Shown piece after piece: positions 26,637-33,937 of a stretch of 64,000 bases of DNA (within the stretch, counting starts at the first letter, position 1; every line of letters begins with the position of its first letter). Below the pieces are notes generated by a model. It saw only the letters and a program-made list of their open reading frames with translations. It was not told the DNA's origin and searched no databases. The position numbers and the translations under genes are program-made. The DNA comes from Rhodocyclaceae bacterium. GTDB lineage: Bacteria; Pseudomonadota; Gammaproteobacteria; Burkholderiales; Rhodocyclaceae. The DNA lies in the NCBI GenBank assembly GCA_030824115.1, contig JAVBYI010000004.1, positions 310,001-374,000 on the forward strand, given 5' to 3'.

Positions 26637-27271
26637 GCCAGCCGACCGCCAAAACCTGGGACGAGTTCATGGAAGGCGTCTGGCGCCAGAACCCGGTGTT
26701 CGTGATGGTGCTGGGCATGTGCCCAGCGCTGGCGGTGACCGTCTCGGCGATCAATGCACTCTCCATGGGCGTGGCGACGACCTTTGTGCTGATCTGTTCC
26801 TGCGCGCTGGTGTCGATGACGCGGCGCTTTACCCCGAAGGAAGTGCGGATTGCGGTCTACATCGTCATCATCGCCACCTTTGTCACGGCGGTCGATTACG
26901 CCATCCAGGCCATCAGCCTGGCGCTCTACGATGCACTGGGTGCCTTCATTCAGCTGATCGTGGTGAACTGCATCATCCTCGGCCGTGCCGAAGCGCATGC
27001 CGCCAAGAATCCCCCGCTCCCGGCGATGATCAATGCGGCGGGCATGGGCCTTGGGTTTACCATCGGCCTGTTCGCACTGGGTTCGGTGCGCGAAATCTTC
27101 GGCGCCGGTGCATTGTTTGGCGTGCCGCTCTTTGGCGAAGGTTTTCAGCCGTGGGTGGTGATGGTCTTGCCGCCGGGCGGCTTTTTTGTGCTGGGCTGCT
27201 GGTTGCTGCTGTTCGCAGCGATCGAGCGGCGCAAGCAACGCAAGCTGGTGGAGGTGACTGAAAATGTCTGA
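26633..27271 (+). CDS. rnfE: Rnf complex subunit RnfE
   Basis: Integral membrane subunit homologous to NqrD, 212 residues with six helices. The conserved Cys in GMCPALAVT (about 29) and VNCIILGRAEAHAAKNPP (about 112) match the positions that hold the intramembrane iron-sulfur centre with the partner subunit RnfA. Overlaps rnfG and rnfA. Confidence 0.95.
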   Translation: MSQPTAKTWDEFMEGVWRQNPVFVMVLGMCPALAVTVSAINALSMGVATTFVLICSCALVSMTRRFTPKEVRIAVYIVIIATFVTAVDYAIQAISLALYDALGAFIQLIVVNCIILGRAEAHAAKNPPLPAMINAAGMGLGFTIGLFALGSVREIFGAGALFGVPLFGEGFQPWVVMVLPPGGFFVLGCWLLLFAAIERRKQRKLVEVTENV

Positions 27272-27842
27272 GTCCGCCTTCCAGATTTTCATCAATGCCC
27301 TGCTCGCCAACAACTTCGTGCTGGCGATGTTCCTCGGCCTGTGCCCCTTCCTCGGCGTCTCGGGCAAGCTCGACACGGCTTTCCCGATGGGCGTGGCGAC
27401 CACCTTCGTGATGCTGGTCGCCTCACTGTGTGCCTATGGCCTGAACCTGTTGCTAACGGCGTTTGGCCTCGAATTCCTGCGCCTGATTTCCTACATCGTC
27501 ATCATCGCCTCGGCGGTGCAACTCGTCGAGATGGTGCTGAAGAAATACAGCCCGACCCTGTTCCGCGCCTTGGGCATCTACCTGCCGCTGATTACGACCA
27601 ACTGTGCGGTGTTGGGTGTCGCACTGTTCCAGACGGCGCGTGATTACGACTTTATTCAGTCAGTGACCTTTGCCATTGGCGGCGGTGCCGGCTTCACTTT
27701 GGCGCTGGTGCTGATGGCCAGCGTGCGCGAACGCCTGCAGCTTTCCGATGTGCCCTCGGTGGCACAAGGCACGGCGTTATCGCTGATGCTGGCGGGTGTC
27801 CTGTCGTTGGCCTTCATGGGTTTTGCGGGCCTGGGGGGCTGA
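27264..27842 (+). CDS. rnfA: Rnf complex subunit RnfA
   Basis: Integral membrane subunit homologous to NqrE, 192 residues with six helices. The Cys in GLCPFLGVSGKLDTA (about 27) and TTNCAVLGVAL (about 113) should complete the iron centre shared with RnfE. It is placed last among the core rnf genes, next to a Cys-rich small protein. Confidence 0.95.
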   Translation: MSESAFQIFINALLANNFVLAMFLGLCPFLGVSGKLDTAFPMGVATTFVMLVASLCAYGLNLLLTAFGLEFLRLISYIVIIASAVQLVEMVLKKYSPTLFRALGIYLPLITTNCAVLGVALFQTARDYDFIQSVTFAIGGGAGFTLALVLMASVRERLQLSDVPSVAQGTALSLMLAGVLSLAFMGFAGLGG

Positions 27843-28025
27843 GTGGGGACTTACCTCGTCACCATTGGCTTGATCTTCAGTCTGATGATCGGCGCCATTG
27901 CCGTCGAACGTTTGTACCGTGCTTTTGCGGCGCGCAATCCACAGCTGGGCCCGTTCCGTTCACCGGATGGCTGCGGCTGCTGTGCGAACAAAAAGTCAGG
28001 CTGCAGCGATAGCGGTTGCCAGTGA
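27843..28025 (+). CDS. Small Cys-rich single-helix membrane protein, possible NqrM-like assembly factor
   Basis: Protein of 60 residues with a GTG start directly after the rnfA stop. It has one N-terminal helix (about 4-22) and then a short soluble tail with six Cys, DGCGCCANK...GCSDSGC. This layout resembles NqrM, a small membrane protein needed for iron insertion between NqrD and NqrE, the homologues of RnfE and RnfA. The sequence match is not close enough to name it. The 3' end overlaps the convergent diguanylate cyclase gene by about 30 bases. Confidence 0.72.
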   Translation: MGTYLVTIGLIFSLMIGAIAVERLYRAFAARNPQLGPFRSPDGCGCCANKKSGCSDSGCQ

Positions 28026-29216
28026 GTCTGCCGATTCCGGCAGCAGCACCTCGCCCGCACTGAAGACACAGCGTGCTCGTCCCGATTGCTTGGCCACGTA
28101 CATCCGTTCGTCCGCCAGCTTGACCAGTTCGGCCCAGTCGTCGATGCCATCGGTGATGCGTTCGGCAATCCCGATACTTGCCGTCAGTGGTGCGCCATCC
28201 GGGCGTTTTCCCAGCCACTCCTGCAGCATTCGGTGCATGACGATGCGCACACCGGCGTTGTCCGTGCTGGTCATGACGATGACGAATTCCTCGCCGCCCC
28301 AGCGCACAATCGTATCGGCCTTGCGCAGCAGTTGATGCAACGCGGCCGCCGCATCGCGCAGGGCAATGTCACCGGCATCATGTCCATGGACATCATTGAT
28401 CGTCTTGAAGTGGTCGAGGTCGATGAAGGCAATGGCCAGGGCGGTGTTTTGTTCGTTGGCCAGGCGGAACTGCAGGTCGATCACCTCGACGCCACTGCGA
28501 CGGGTCAATGCGCTGGTCAGCGGGTCGTAGCTGGCGCGATGCAGCAGGGCCATCATGTAATGCAACTGAGTGGCGCAGGCGAGCAGATAAACCCCGAGGG
28601 CGAGACCGAGTATCCACAGTGTGGAAAACAACTGCACCAGATCGAGACCGGCGGAATTGATCTGTACTGCCACGACCACGACGAGTACCGGCAGTGCAAA
28701 CAGGAGACCTTCGAGCATCACCAGCGGGAAGATGCACAAGCCCGCCAGCACAATAAAGGGCAGCGCATCGTAAAGGCGGATATTGACCGCCGCCAGCCCA
28801 CTCACGTCAGCGCCATGGAAGAGATAGCTCGCGAGGACATACAGCACCAGCGGGGCCGCAAGCAGGGTGGCCAACAGGGCCAGAGCTTGCGGTAGGGTGC
28901 GTTCCTGGTCCGGAACCAGGGCCAGCGAAAGGAAGATGATCACCGACAGGATGCGTGCCATTGCCAGCGTTTGCCATTGCTCGACGGGGAGGGTGGCCGC
29001 ATCGAGGGCAATCCAGAGCAGGGTGAAGCCGGAGAACGCCATGGCAACCAGCCGCGTCCGCGCAATAATGGAAATGGTGCGGTGGCGCGTCAGGTAAGGC
29101 GCGTGCGTGCGGGAAGACAGCAAGTCCAGCAACTCGCCCGCCTGGAAACGCGTCAGCAACTGACGTAGGTTGGCGATTAGCCCCCCGTGGTTTGGGTGGA
29201 TGGCAGACTCTGTCAT
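27996..29216 (-). CDS. Membrane-bound diguanylate cyclase (GGDEF)
   Basis: Makes c-di-GMP from GTP. It has 406 residues. Five or six membrane helices (about 50-215) form an uncharacterised sensor region, followed by a GGDEF domain (about 232-390). The active site is GGEEF, and an RKAD inhibitory I-site lies five residues before it, so product inhibition is likely. Convergent with the rnf operon and slightly overlapping its last gene. Confidence 0.92.
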   Translation of the reverse strand: MTESAIHPNHGGLIANLRQLLTRFQAGELLDLLSSRTHAPYLTRHRTISIIARTRLVAMAFSGFTLLWIALDAATLPVEQWQTLAMARILSVIIFLSLALVPDQERTLPQALALLATLLAAPLVLYVLASYLFHGADVSGLAAVNIRLYDALPFIVLAGLCIFPLVMLEGLLFALPVLVVVVAVQINSAGLDLVQLFSTLWILGLALGVYLLACATQLHYMMALLHRASYDPLTSALTRRSGVEVIDLQFRLANEQNTALAIAFIDLDHFKTINDVHGHDAGDIALRDAAAALHQLLRKADTIVRWGGEEFVIVMTSTDNAGVRIVMHRMLQEWLGKRPDGAPLTASIGIAERITDGIDDWAELVKLADERMYVAKQSGRARCVFSAGEVLLPESADSLATAIAAA

Positions 29217-29394
29217 GATGGCCCTTCGGGGTATATATAACTTTCATCATACGCCCTCGCAGCGTCTCGGACGGGAAATGTGCAACTACCCAAAGTAATG
29301 TTTTTGCAGCGATAAACCGCCCTGCTTTGCGTTTGCCGGGCGCAAGGCAGAAAATGAATGCCCTTTGCATCGCCTTTGCCCAAGGATTCATCTG

Positions 29395-29772
29395 GTGAAC
29401 TGGTTCTTCCCCGCGTTGTTTTCGCTCCTGCTGTCCACGACGGCGCTGGCCCTTGATGTTGTTCCGTATCAGGCCAATGCCTTTGCGGCGGCACGCGGTG
29501 CCGGCAAGGTCACGGCCCTGCAGTTTCATAGTGGCTGGTGTCCGGTCTGTGTGATGCAGGCGCGTGGCGTAAAAGCGCTGCACGACGACAAGGCATTTGC
29601 CGAGGTGGTGGTTTTTCAGGCCGACTATTTCAAGGAAGAAGCCTTGCGTAAGCAATACGGGGTAAGCAGCTTCTCCACCCTGGTGATCTTCCGTGGTGAC
29701 CAGGAGCGCGCCCGTACCACCGGCGATTTCAAGCCGGAGCAACTCCGTCCGCTGTTTGCCAAGGCGCTCTGA
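29395..29772 (+). CDS. Periplasmic thioredoxin-like protein
   Basis: Thioredoxin-fold protein of 125 residues with signal peptide 1-20 (ending TALA-L) and the redox motif GWCPVC at about 45-50, so likely a periplasmic thiol reductase. I chose the GTG at 29395, preceded by AAGGA; a TTG 30 bases upstream is possible. The CcdA-like gene that follows after 10 bases is its probable electron donor. Confidence 0.87.
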   Translation: MNWFFPALFSLLLSTTALALDVVPYQANAFAAARGAGKVTALQFHSGWCPVCVMQARGVKALHDDKAFAEVVVFQADYFKEEALRKQYGVSSFSTLVIFRGDQERARTTGDFKPEQLRPLFAKAL

Positions 29773-29782
29773 TCCTGCCCGC

Positions 29783-30529
29783 GTGACCCCCATCGTCGAA
29801 CCTTTCCTGCCGGCCAGTGCCGGGATCACCTATGCGGCAGGCGTGCTGACAACCCTGTCGCCTTGCGTGTTGCCCCTACTGCCTATCGTCGTTGGTGGTG
29901 CCATGGAGAACCACCGTGCCGCGCCCCTGATGATGGGCCTCGGCATGACCACTGCCTTCGCCATGGGCGGCTGGCTGTTGGGCACCCTTGGACCGGTTTT
30001 GGGCCTCGATCCCGAGTGGATGCATCAGGCGGCGGCCGTCAGCCTGATCATTTTCGGCATCGCCCTTTGGTACGAACCACTGACGCGCCTGATCTCGCGC
30101 ATGGTGCAGCCGCTGGCGATTCGCGCAGACCTGATGGCCGAGGAAATTGGCCAGAACCGCTCGCCACTGGCCGCCTTTTTCTTTGGTGGACTGTTGGGTC
30201 TGGCCTGGAGCCCCTGTGCCGGCCCCATGCTGGTCTCGTCGGTGGCCCTTGTCGCCACCGGGCGCGATGGTGGCCTGGGGGCCTTACTGCTGGGCCTGTT
30301 CGGTCTGGGCGCGGCGACTCCCTTGGTCATGGCAGCCTATGCGTCGCGTGCTGGGTTCAAACGCCTGCGTAATTGGGCCTTGGGCAACACCACGCGCCTG
30401 CGCCATGGTTTTGGCCTGCTGGCCATCCTCTCCGGATTTTTTATCGCGACGGGGGCCGACAAGCAGATTGCGACCCAACTCATCGCTATCCTGCCCGATA
30501 GCTGGCTGGAGTTGATCACCCGTTTCTGA
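29783..30529 (+). CDS. CcdA/DsbD-like membrane electron transporter
   Basis: Polytopic protein of 248 residues with six or more helices. It carries the two Pro-Cys motifs of the CcdA family, TLSPCVLPLLPIVVGG (about 26-41) and WSPCAGPM (about 142-149), which pass electrons from cytoplasmic thioredoxin to the periplasm. I chose the GTG at 29783 as the start; the upstream frame overlaps the thioredoxin gene. It probably works with the upstream protein; a role in cytochrome c maturation or oxidative defence is a guess. Confidence 0.88.
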   Translation: MTPIVEPFLPASAGITYAAGVLTTLSPCVLPLLPIVVGGAMENHRAAPLMMGLGMTTAFAMGGWLLGTLGPVLGLDPEWMHQAAAVSLIIFGIALWYEPLTRLISRMVQPLAIRADLMAEEIGQNRSPLAAFFFGGLLGLAWSPCAGPMLVSSVALVATGRDGGLGALLLGLFGLGAATPLVMAAYASRAGFKRLRNWALGNTTRLRHGFGLLAILSGFFIATGADKQIATQLIAILPDSWLELITRF

Positions 30530-30718
30530 TCCGGTCTGAGCGGGGTGCCGGTGCGTTGCAATCGACTGACTCAGGTTCGCGATATGGAAATGCGCGAGGA
30601 CTCTGGTGGGCTGACCCTACTGCAAAAAAATAATGATAGAGTCGCAGGACGAGTACATCAGTTTGCCTCGACCCCAATGAACATGAAGCAAGACACATGA
30701 CTTGGCGCTCAGGACCGC

Positions 30719-31411
30719 ATGAAAATTAAGGAACCGGGCCGTATTGAAGAACTCCTGAAGGGAGTGCCTGTATTTGCTCAGTTGCCCCCGAGCCAACTGA
30801 CCCGTGTTGCCGTTAACACCCAAGGACGGCAATTTGATAAAGGGCAGGTTCTTTTCCGGGCTGAAGACCATCCGGAGTACCTGTTCGCCGTCATCTTCGG
30901 CCAAGTGAAACTGTCTATTTCCTCGGCGGATGGTCACGAAAAGGTCGTCAACATTGCTGAAGCCAATCAAATCTTTGGCGAGGCGTCCATATTTCTGGAC
31001 AAGCCCTATCAGTTCTGCGCCGAAGCACTCACCAACAGCCTGATTCTTTGTGTCGCCAAAGAAGAAATTGTCGGGTTAATACATAGTAATACCCAGTTTG
31101 CCGAATGTTTTTGCGCAGTGCTCTGCACAAGCGTTCACTTTCTGGTCAGGGAGATCGGCACCTGCTCATTGAAGAATGCGTCCCAGCGGGTCGCAGATTA
31201 CCTGCTTCAGCATTGCCATGAAAAGTCACCCCAAGCCCCGGTGGAAATCATCCTGCCCTTTACAAAGCAAATCATTGCCTCTCTGCTGAACCTGACCCCG
31301 GAATCCATTTCACGGGTATTTCACGATCTTAGTGAAGCAAAGATTCTCAAGACCGAGGGCAGACACGTTCTCATCATGGACGTGAACGGATTGCGGCAAT
31401 TCAGTTCTTGA
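30719..31411 (+). CDS. Crp/Fnr family transcriptional regulator
   Basis: Regulator of 230 residues. An N-terminal cyclic-nucleotide-type beta-roll (about 15-135, with GQVKLSISSADGHEKVVNI and FGEASIF) is followed by a dimer helix and a C-terminal winged HTH (LPFTKQIIASLLNLTPESISRVFHDL, about 179-204). It lacks the N-terminal Cys cluster of FNR, so it is not a classical oxygen sensor; a DNR- or Crp-like ligand is possible. The 189-base upstream gap holds an A-rich stretch with TAATGAT that could be a promoter. Targets unknown. Confidence 0.9.
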   Translation: MKIKEPGRIEELLKGVPVFAQLPPSQLTRVAVNTQGRQFDKGQVLFRAEDHPEYLFAVIFGQVKLSISSADGHEKVVNIAEANQIFGEASIFLDKPYQFCAEALTNSLILCVAKEEIVGLIHSNTQFAECFCAVLCTSVHFLVREIGTCSLKNASQRVADYLLQHCHEKSPQAPVEIILPFTKQIIASLLNLTPESISRVFHDLSEAKILKTEGRHVLIMDVNGLRQFSS

Positions 31412-31448
31412 GTTATTGTTTCCTGCGACGTTCCTTCGGTCCCAAAAG

Positions 31449-31481
31449 GCAACGGCCTGACTATGGAAGTCAGGCCGTTGC
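31449..31481. terminator. Strong hairpin, bidirectional terminator
   Basis: Perfect 13-bp stem GCAACGGCCTGAC / GTCAGGCCGTTGC with a 7-base loop. On the minus strand it is followed by CCTTTT, so it should end the tRNA-Lys transcript. It also lies just after the Crp/Fnr gene on the plus strand. Confidence 0.85.
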
Positions 31482-31487
31482 ATTGTT

Positions 31488-31563
31488 TGGTGGGCCGTGA
31501 GTGGATCGAACACTCGACAAACGGATTAAGAGTCCGCTGCTCTACCAGCTGAGCTAACGGCCC
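31488..31563 (-). tRNA. tRNA-Lys(CTT)
   Basis: Minus-strand cloverleaf beginning GGGCCGTTAGCTCAGC. The anticodon loop CTCTTAA gives anticodon CTT, the T arm contains GTTCGATCC, and an encoded CCA lies at 31488-31490. It is four bases from the next tRNA gene. Confidence 0.96.
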
Positions 31564-31567
31564 GATT

Positions 31568-31643
31568 TGGTGGGTGGTACAGGATTTGAACCTGTGACCA
31601 ATTGGTTAAAAGCCAACTGCTCTACCGACTGAGCTAACCACCC
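31568..31643 (-). tRNA. tRNA-Lys(TTT)
   Basis: Minus-strand cloverleaf beginning GGGTGGTTAGCTCAGT. The anticodon loop CTTTTAA gives anticodon TTT, the T arm contains GTTCAAATCC, and the CCA is encoded at 31568-31570. It is co-transcribed with tRNA-Lys(CTT). Confidence 0.96.
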
Positions 31644-31714
31644 ATGAAAGAGGCGCGGATTATAAGGACGCCCCCAAAAGGTGTCAAACCGGTCGGGGAC
31701 TTTTTATTTCGCGC

Positions 31715-32434
31715 CTAGAACTCGCCGTTGGCGCCGGCGCGCATGATCTTGTCGATGGCTTCACGAACCATGATGGATTTTTCGCGCAGGGATGCCGATA
31801 CCTGGTTGGGATTCTTGCTGCTATCGAGCCAGCGTACATCCCAGTCGAGGGTGAGTATCCATATCTTCTTGTTAGCATCCTCGACGACGGCGATACGGCA
31901 GGGCAGGAAGATGGCGAACTCCAGCGAGAGATCGAGCAGTTCGCGTGCAACCATGGCATCACAGAAGCTGAGGAACTCGACGCGTGGCGTGTCCTGTTTG
32001 CCGCTGATGGCGACGACATCTTTCCAGAGCTGGCTGACGCCGACATACTTGAAGTTGAGTTCGTTGGCTTTCGTCTTCATGGAGGTGATGACGTCCTCAA
32101 AGCTCAGGCCTTCCTTCGCCGGGTACTTGATCGCCATCATCGCGACCATTTCCTGCATCGAGAAGGGGTTCACTGCCATCATGCTGGAGATGAAGTTGGC
32201 ACGCGCCTCGGGACTGATCGACTCGCGCATGGTGTTGGGCACGGCCGTTTCCTTGGCTCGGGTCGGTGGCATCTGGATGTTGAAGGGCATGGGGCTGCCC
32301 TGCAGGTTTTGCGATGGCAACTGACTGGGCTTGCCATCACGCTTGACACCCTCGTCTGCGGCCCCGGCGAATGAACTGGCCAGGGTGGCACACATGAAAG
32401 CGGTAGCGAGTTTCTTATGGATGTTACGCGGCAT
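31715..32434 (-). CDS. Exported DUF302 family protein
   Basis: Protein of 239 residues with signal peptide 1-25 (ending FAGA-A) and a C-terminal DUF302 domain (about 115-220). Within it, FLPCRIAVVEDANKKIWILTLDW matches the usual CR(I/V)xVxED...WI core. The N-terminal part is rich in Met and Pro. It has a good GGAGG site. DUF302 proteins are often found near sulfur metabolism genes, and here it follows a YeeE-type transporter and the Met-rich repeat protein on the same strand. Function unknown. Confidence 0.85.
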   Translation of the reverse strand: MPRNIHKKLATAFMCATLASSFAGAADEGVKRDGKPSQLPSQNLQGSPMPFNIQMPPTRAKETAVPNTMRESISPEARANFISSMMAVNPFSMQEMVAMMAIKYPAKEGLSFEDVITSMKTKANELNFKYVGVSQLWKDVVAISGKQDTPRVEFLSFCDAMVARELLDLSLEFAIFLPCRIAVVEDANKKIWILTLDWDVRWLDSSKNPNQVSASLREKSIMVREAIDKIMRAGANGEF

Positions 32435-32497
32435 GGAAACCGTCCTCCAAAAGGGAAAAACCGGCGCGGAAACCCAGGTGGGCTCCCACGCCTTGCA

Positions 32498-32515
32498 CGC
32501 CTCGAAAAAGAGGCG
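32498..32515 (-). terminator. Short hairpin after the Met-rich gene
   Basis: CGCCTC / GAGGCG, 6-bp stem with a 6-base A-rich loop, in the gap between the Met-rich gene stop and the DUF302 start. It has no T-run after it, so it may only be a processing or stability hairpin. Confidence 0.4.
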
Positions 32516-32523
32516 CAGAGGAT

Positions 32524-33756
32524 TTACTTCTTGACGGCGTCGGCAGTGGCCTTGGCCGCATCGGTGCCGGCCTTGGCACCCGACTTGGCCATGTCAGCGC
32601 CCGACTTGGCGGCAGTCTTGGCGGCCTTGGTGCCGGCCTTCATGCCTGTCTTGGCGGCGCCGGTCATCGACTTGTTCATGTCGGTGGCCATTTTCGGCAT
32701 GGCGGTCATGGCGACCGACATGGCGTTCATCATCTGCACCATGAGCGCCGGGTTCATCATCTTCATCATGGCGTCCATCATCTGCGGGTTGGTCATCATG
32801 CCCATCCACTGATTCATCATCTCAGGCGATGCCATCTGCATCATGCTGTTCATGAGCTTGGGATCGGTCATGGTGGACATGAAGGGCGTCAACATCTTCG
32901 GATCCATCATGCCCATCATGCTGTTGATCATCTGCGGATTGGTCATGGCATTCATCCATGGCGTCATGATGGCGGGATCCATCATCTTCATCATGGAATC
33001 CATCATCTTCGGATCCAGCATGGCGTTCATCCATGGCGTCATGACCTTGGGGTCCATCATGGCGGTCATGCTGTTCATGAGCTTGGGATCGGTCATGGCG
33101 GTCATCCAGGGACCAATGACCTTGGGATCCATCATGCCCATCATCGAGTTCATGAGCTTGGGATCGGTCATGGTGGTGACGAAGGGCATCCAGACCTTCG
33201 GTTCAACCATGCCCATCATGGCGTTCATCATCTTTGGGTCGGTCATGCTGGTGATGAAAGGTGTCCAAACCTTGGGATCCACCACAGACATCATGCTGGT
33301 CATCATCTTTGGATCGGTCATCGTCGTGATGAAGGGCGTCCACATCTTGGGGTCGCCCATGGCGATCATCGAGTTCATGAACTTGGGATCGGTCATGGTG
33401 TTCATCCACGGCGTCCAGATTTTCGGATCGGCCATCGCCATCATGCTGTTCATCAGCTTCGGATCGGTCATGCTCTTGATCCAGGTATTCATCATCGCAG
33501 GATCCATCATCTTCATCATGGATTCCATCATCTTTGGATCGGTCATGGCGGACATCCACGGACCCATGACCTTCGGATCCATCATGCCCATCATCGAGTT
33601 CATCATCTGCGGATTGGTCATGGCGGTCATCCAGCCACCCATGTCTTTCGACCAGCCGTCCATGGCAGGCATCTGCATGGTTTGAGCCATGCCGGAAACG
33701 GGGGCTTGCAACAGGGTGACGAGCGCTGCGGTCATCAGGGATTTACGGAATTGCAT
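32524..33756 (-). CDS. Secreted methionine-rich protein of twelve 25-residue repeats
   Basis: Protein of 410 residues that I do not recognise. Signal peptide at about 1-24 (SGMAQ). Residues 42-341 are twelve exact-length repeats of 25 residues. Each has two related halves, roughly W-MTAMTDPKLMNSMM and GMMDPKVWTP. I count about 90 Met in these 300 residues. The tail (about 366-410) is rich in Lys, Ala, Thr and Gly (AAKTGMKAGTKAAKTAAKSG), like phasin or H1-like tails. It has no Cys and no His. It has a strong GGAGG site. It lies between a YeeE-type transporter and a DUF302 gene. Metal (copper) binding by Met, or coating of a periplasmic inclusion, are possible roles; both are guesses. Confidence 0.88.
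   Translation of the reverse strand: MQFRKSLMTAALVTLLQAPVSGMAQTMQMPAMDGWSKDMGGWMTAMTNPQMMNSMMGMMDPKVMGPWMSAMTDPKMMESMMKMMDPAMMNTWIKSMTDPKLMNSMMAMADPKIWTPWMNTMTDPKFMNSMIAMGDPKMWTPFITTMTDPKMMTSMMSVVDPKVWTPFITSMTDPKMMNAMMGMVEPKVWMPFVTTMTDPKLMNSMMGMMDPKVIGPWMTAMTDPKLMNSMTAMMDPKVMTPWMNAMLDPKMMDSMMKMMDPAIMTPWMNAMTNPQMINSMMGMMDPKMLTPFMSTMTDPKLMNSMMQMASPEMMNQWMGMMTNPQMMDAMMKMMNPALMVQMMNAMSVAMTAMPKMATDMNKSMTGAAKTGMKAGTKAAKTAAKSGADMAKSGAKAGTDAAKATADAVKK
32734..33633 (-). repeat. Twelve tandem 75-bp coding repeats
   Basis: Encodes residues 42-341 of the Met-rich protein: 12 units with no length change between them. Each unit carries two NPQ/DPK/DPA-type corners about 12-13 residues apart. The first position of each unit is aromatic (W in eight, F in four). 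Units differ enough at the base level to show they are old rather than freshly duplicated. Confidence 0.92.
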
Positions 33757-33805
33757 CTTGTTACCTCCAAAGATTAAGATGATTTAGAACATCGGTGGAG
33801 GCAGC

Positions 33806-33830
33806 AAAAGTCGGCGCTCGCGGGACGGCG
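33806..33830 (+). repeat. Dispersed 25-bp repeat, copy 8 (upstream of the Met-rich gene)
   Basis: One core mismatch (GGCGCTCGC). Intergenic, between the yeeE-type gene and the Met-rich gene, 50 bases upstream of the latter's start. Confidence 0.85.
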
Positions 33831-33892
33831 CTCTTCTGTTCCTCCTTACAGCGCTGCGTGGCCGGTACATTGCCAGCCATGCTTGTCATGAC

Positions 33893-33916
33893 GGCAGACG
33901 CCTTGAGGCGCCTGCC
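33893..33916 (-). terminator. Hairpin downstream of the YeeE-type gene
   Basis: GGCAG-A-CGCC / GGCG-C-CTGCC with loop TTGA, one internal mismatch, 21 bases past the stop of the transporter gene. No T-run follows, so termination is uncertain. Confidence 0.4.
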
Positions 33917-33937
33917 GCTGCGTGCTACATGTGCTAC

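Noticed and set aside
32734-33633. CRISPR-like array
   Set aside because: The 75-bp units are coding, in frame, and lack repeat-spacer structure; they encode the Met-rich protein.
32843-33685. A 280-codon open frame antisense to the Met-rich gene with hydrophobic repeats
   Set aside because: It mirrors the tandem repeats of the real gene, which has a signal peptide and a strong ribosome site; the antisense frame has neither.
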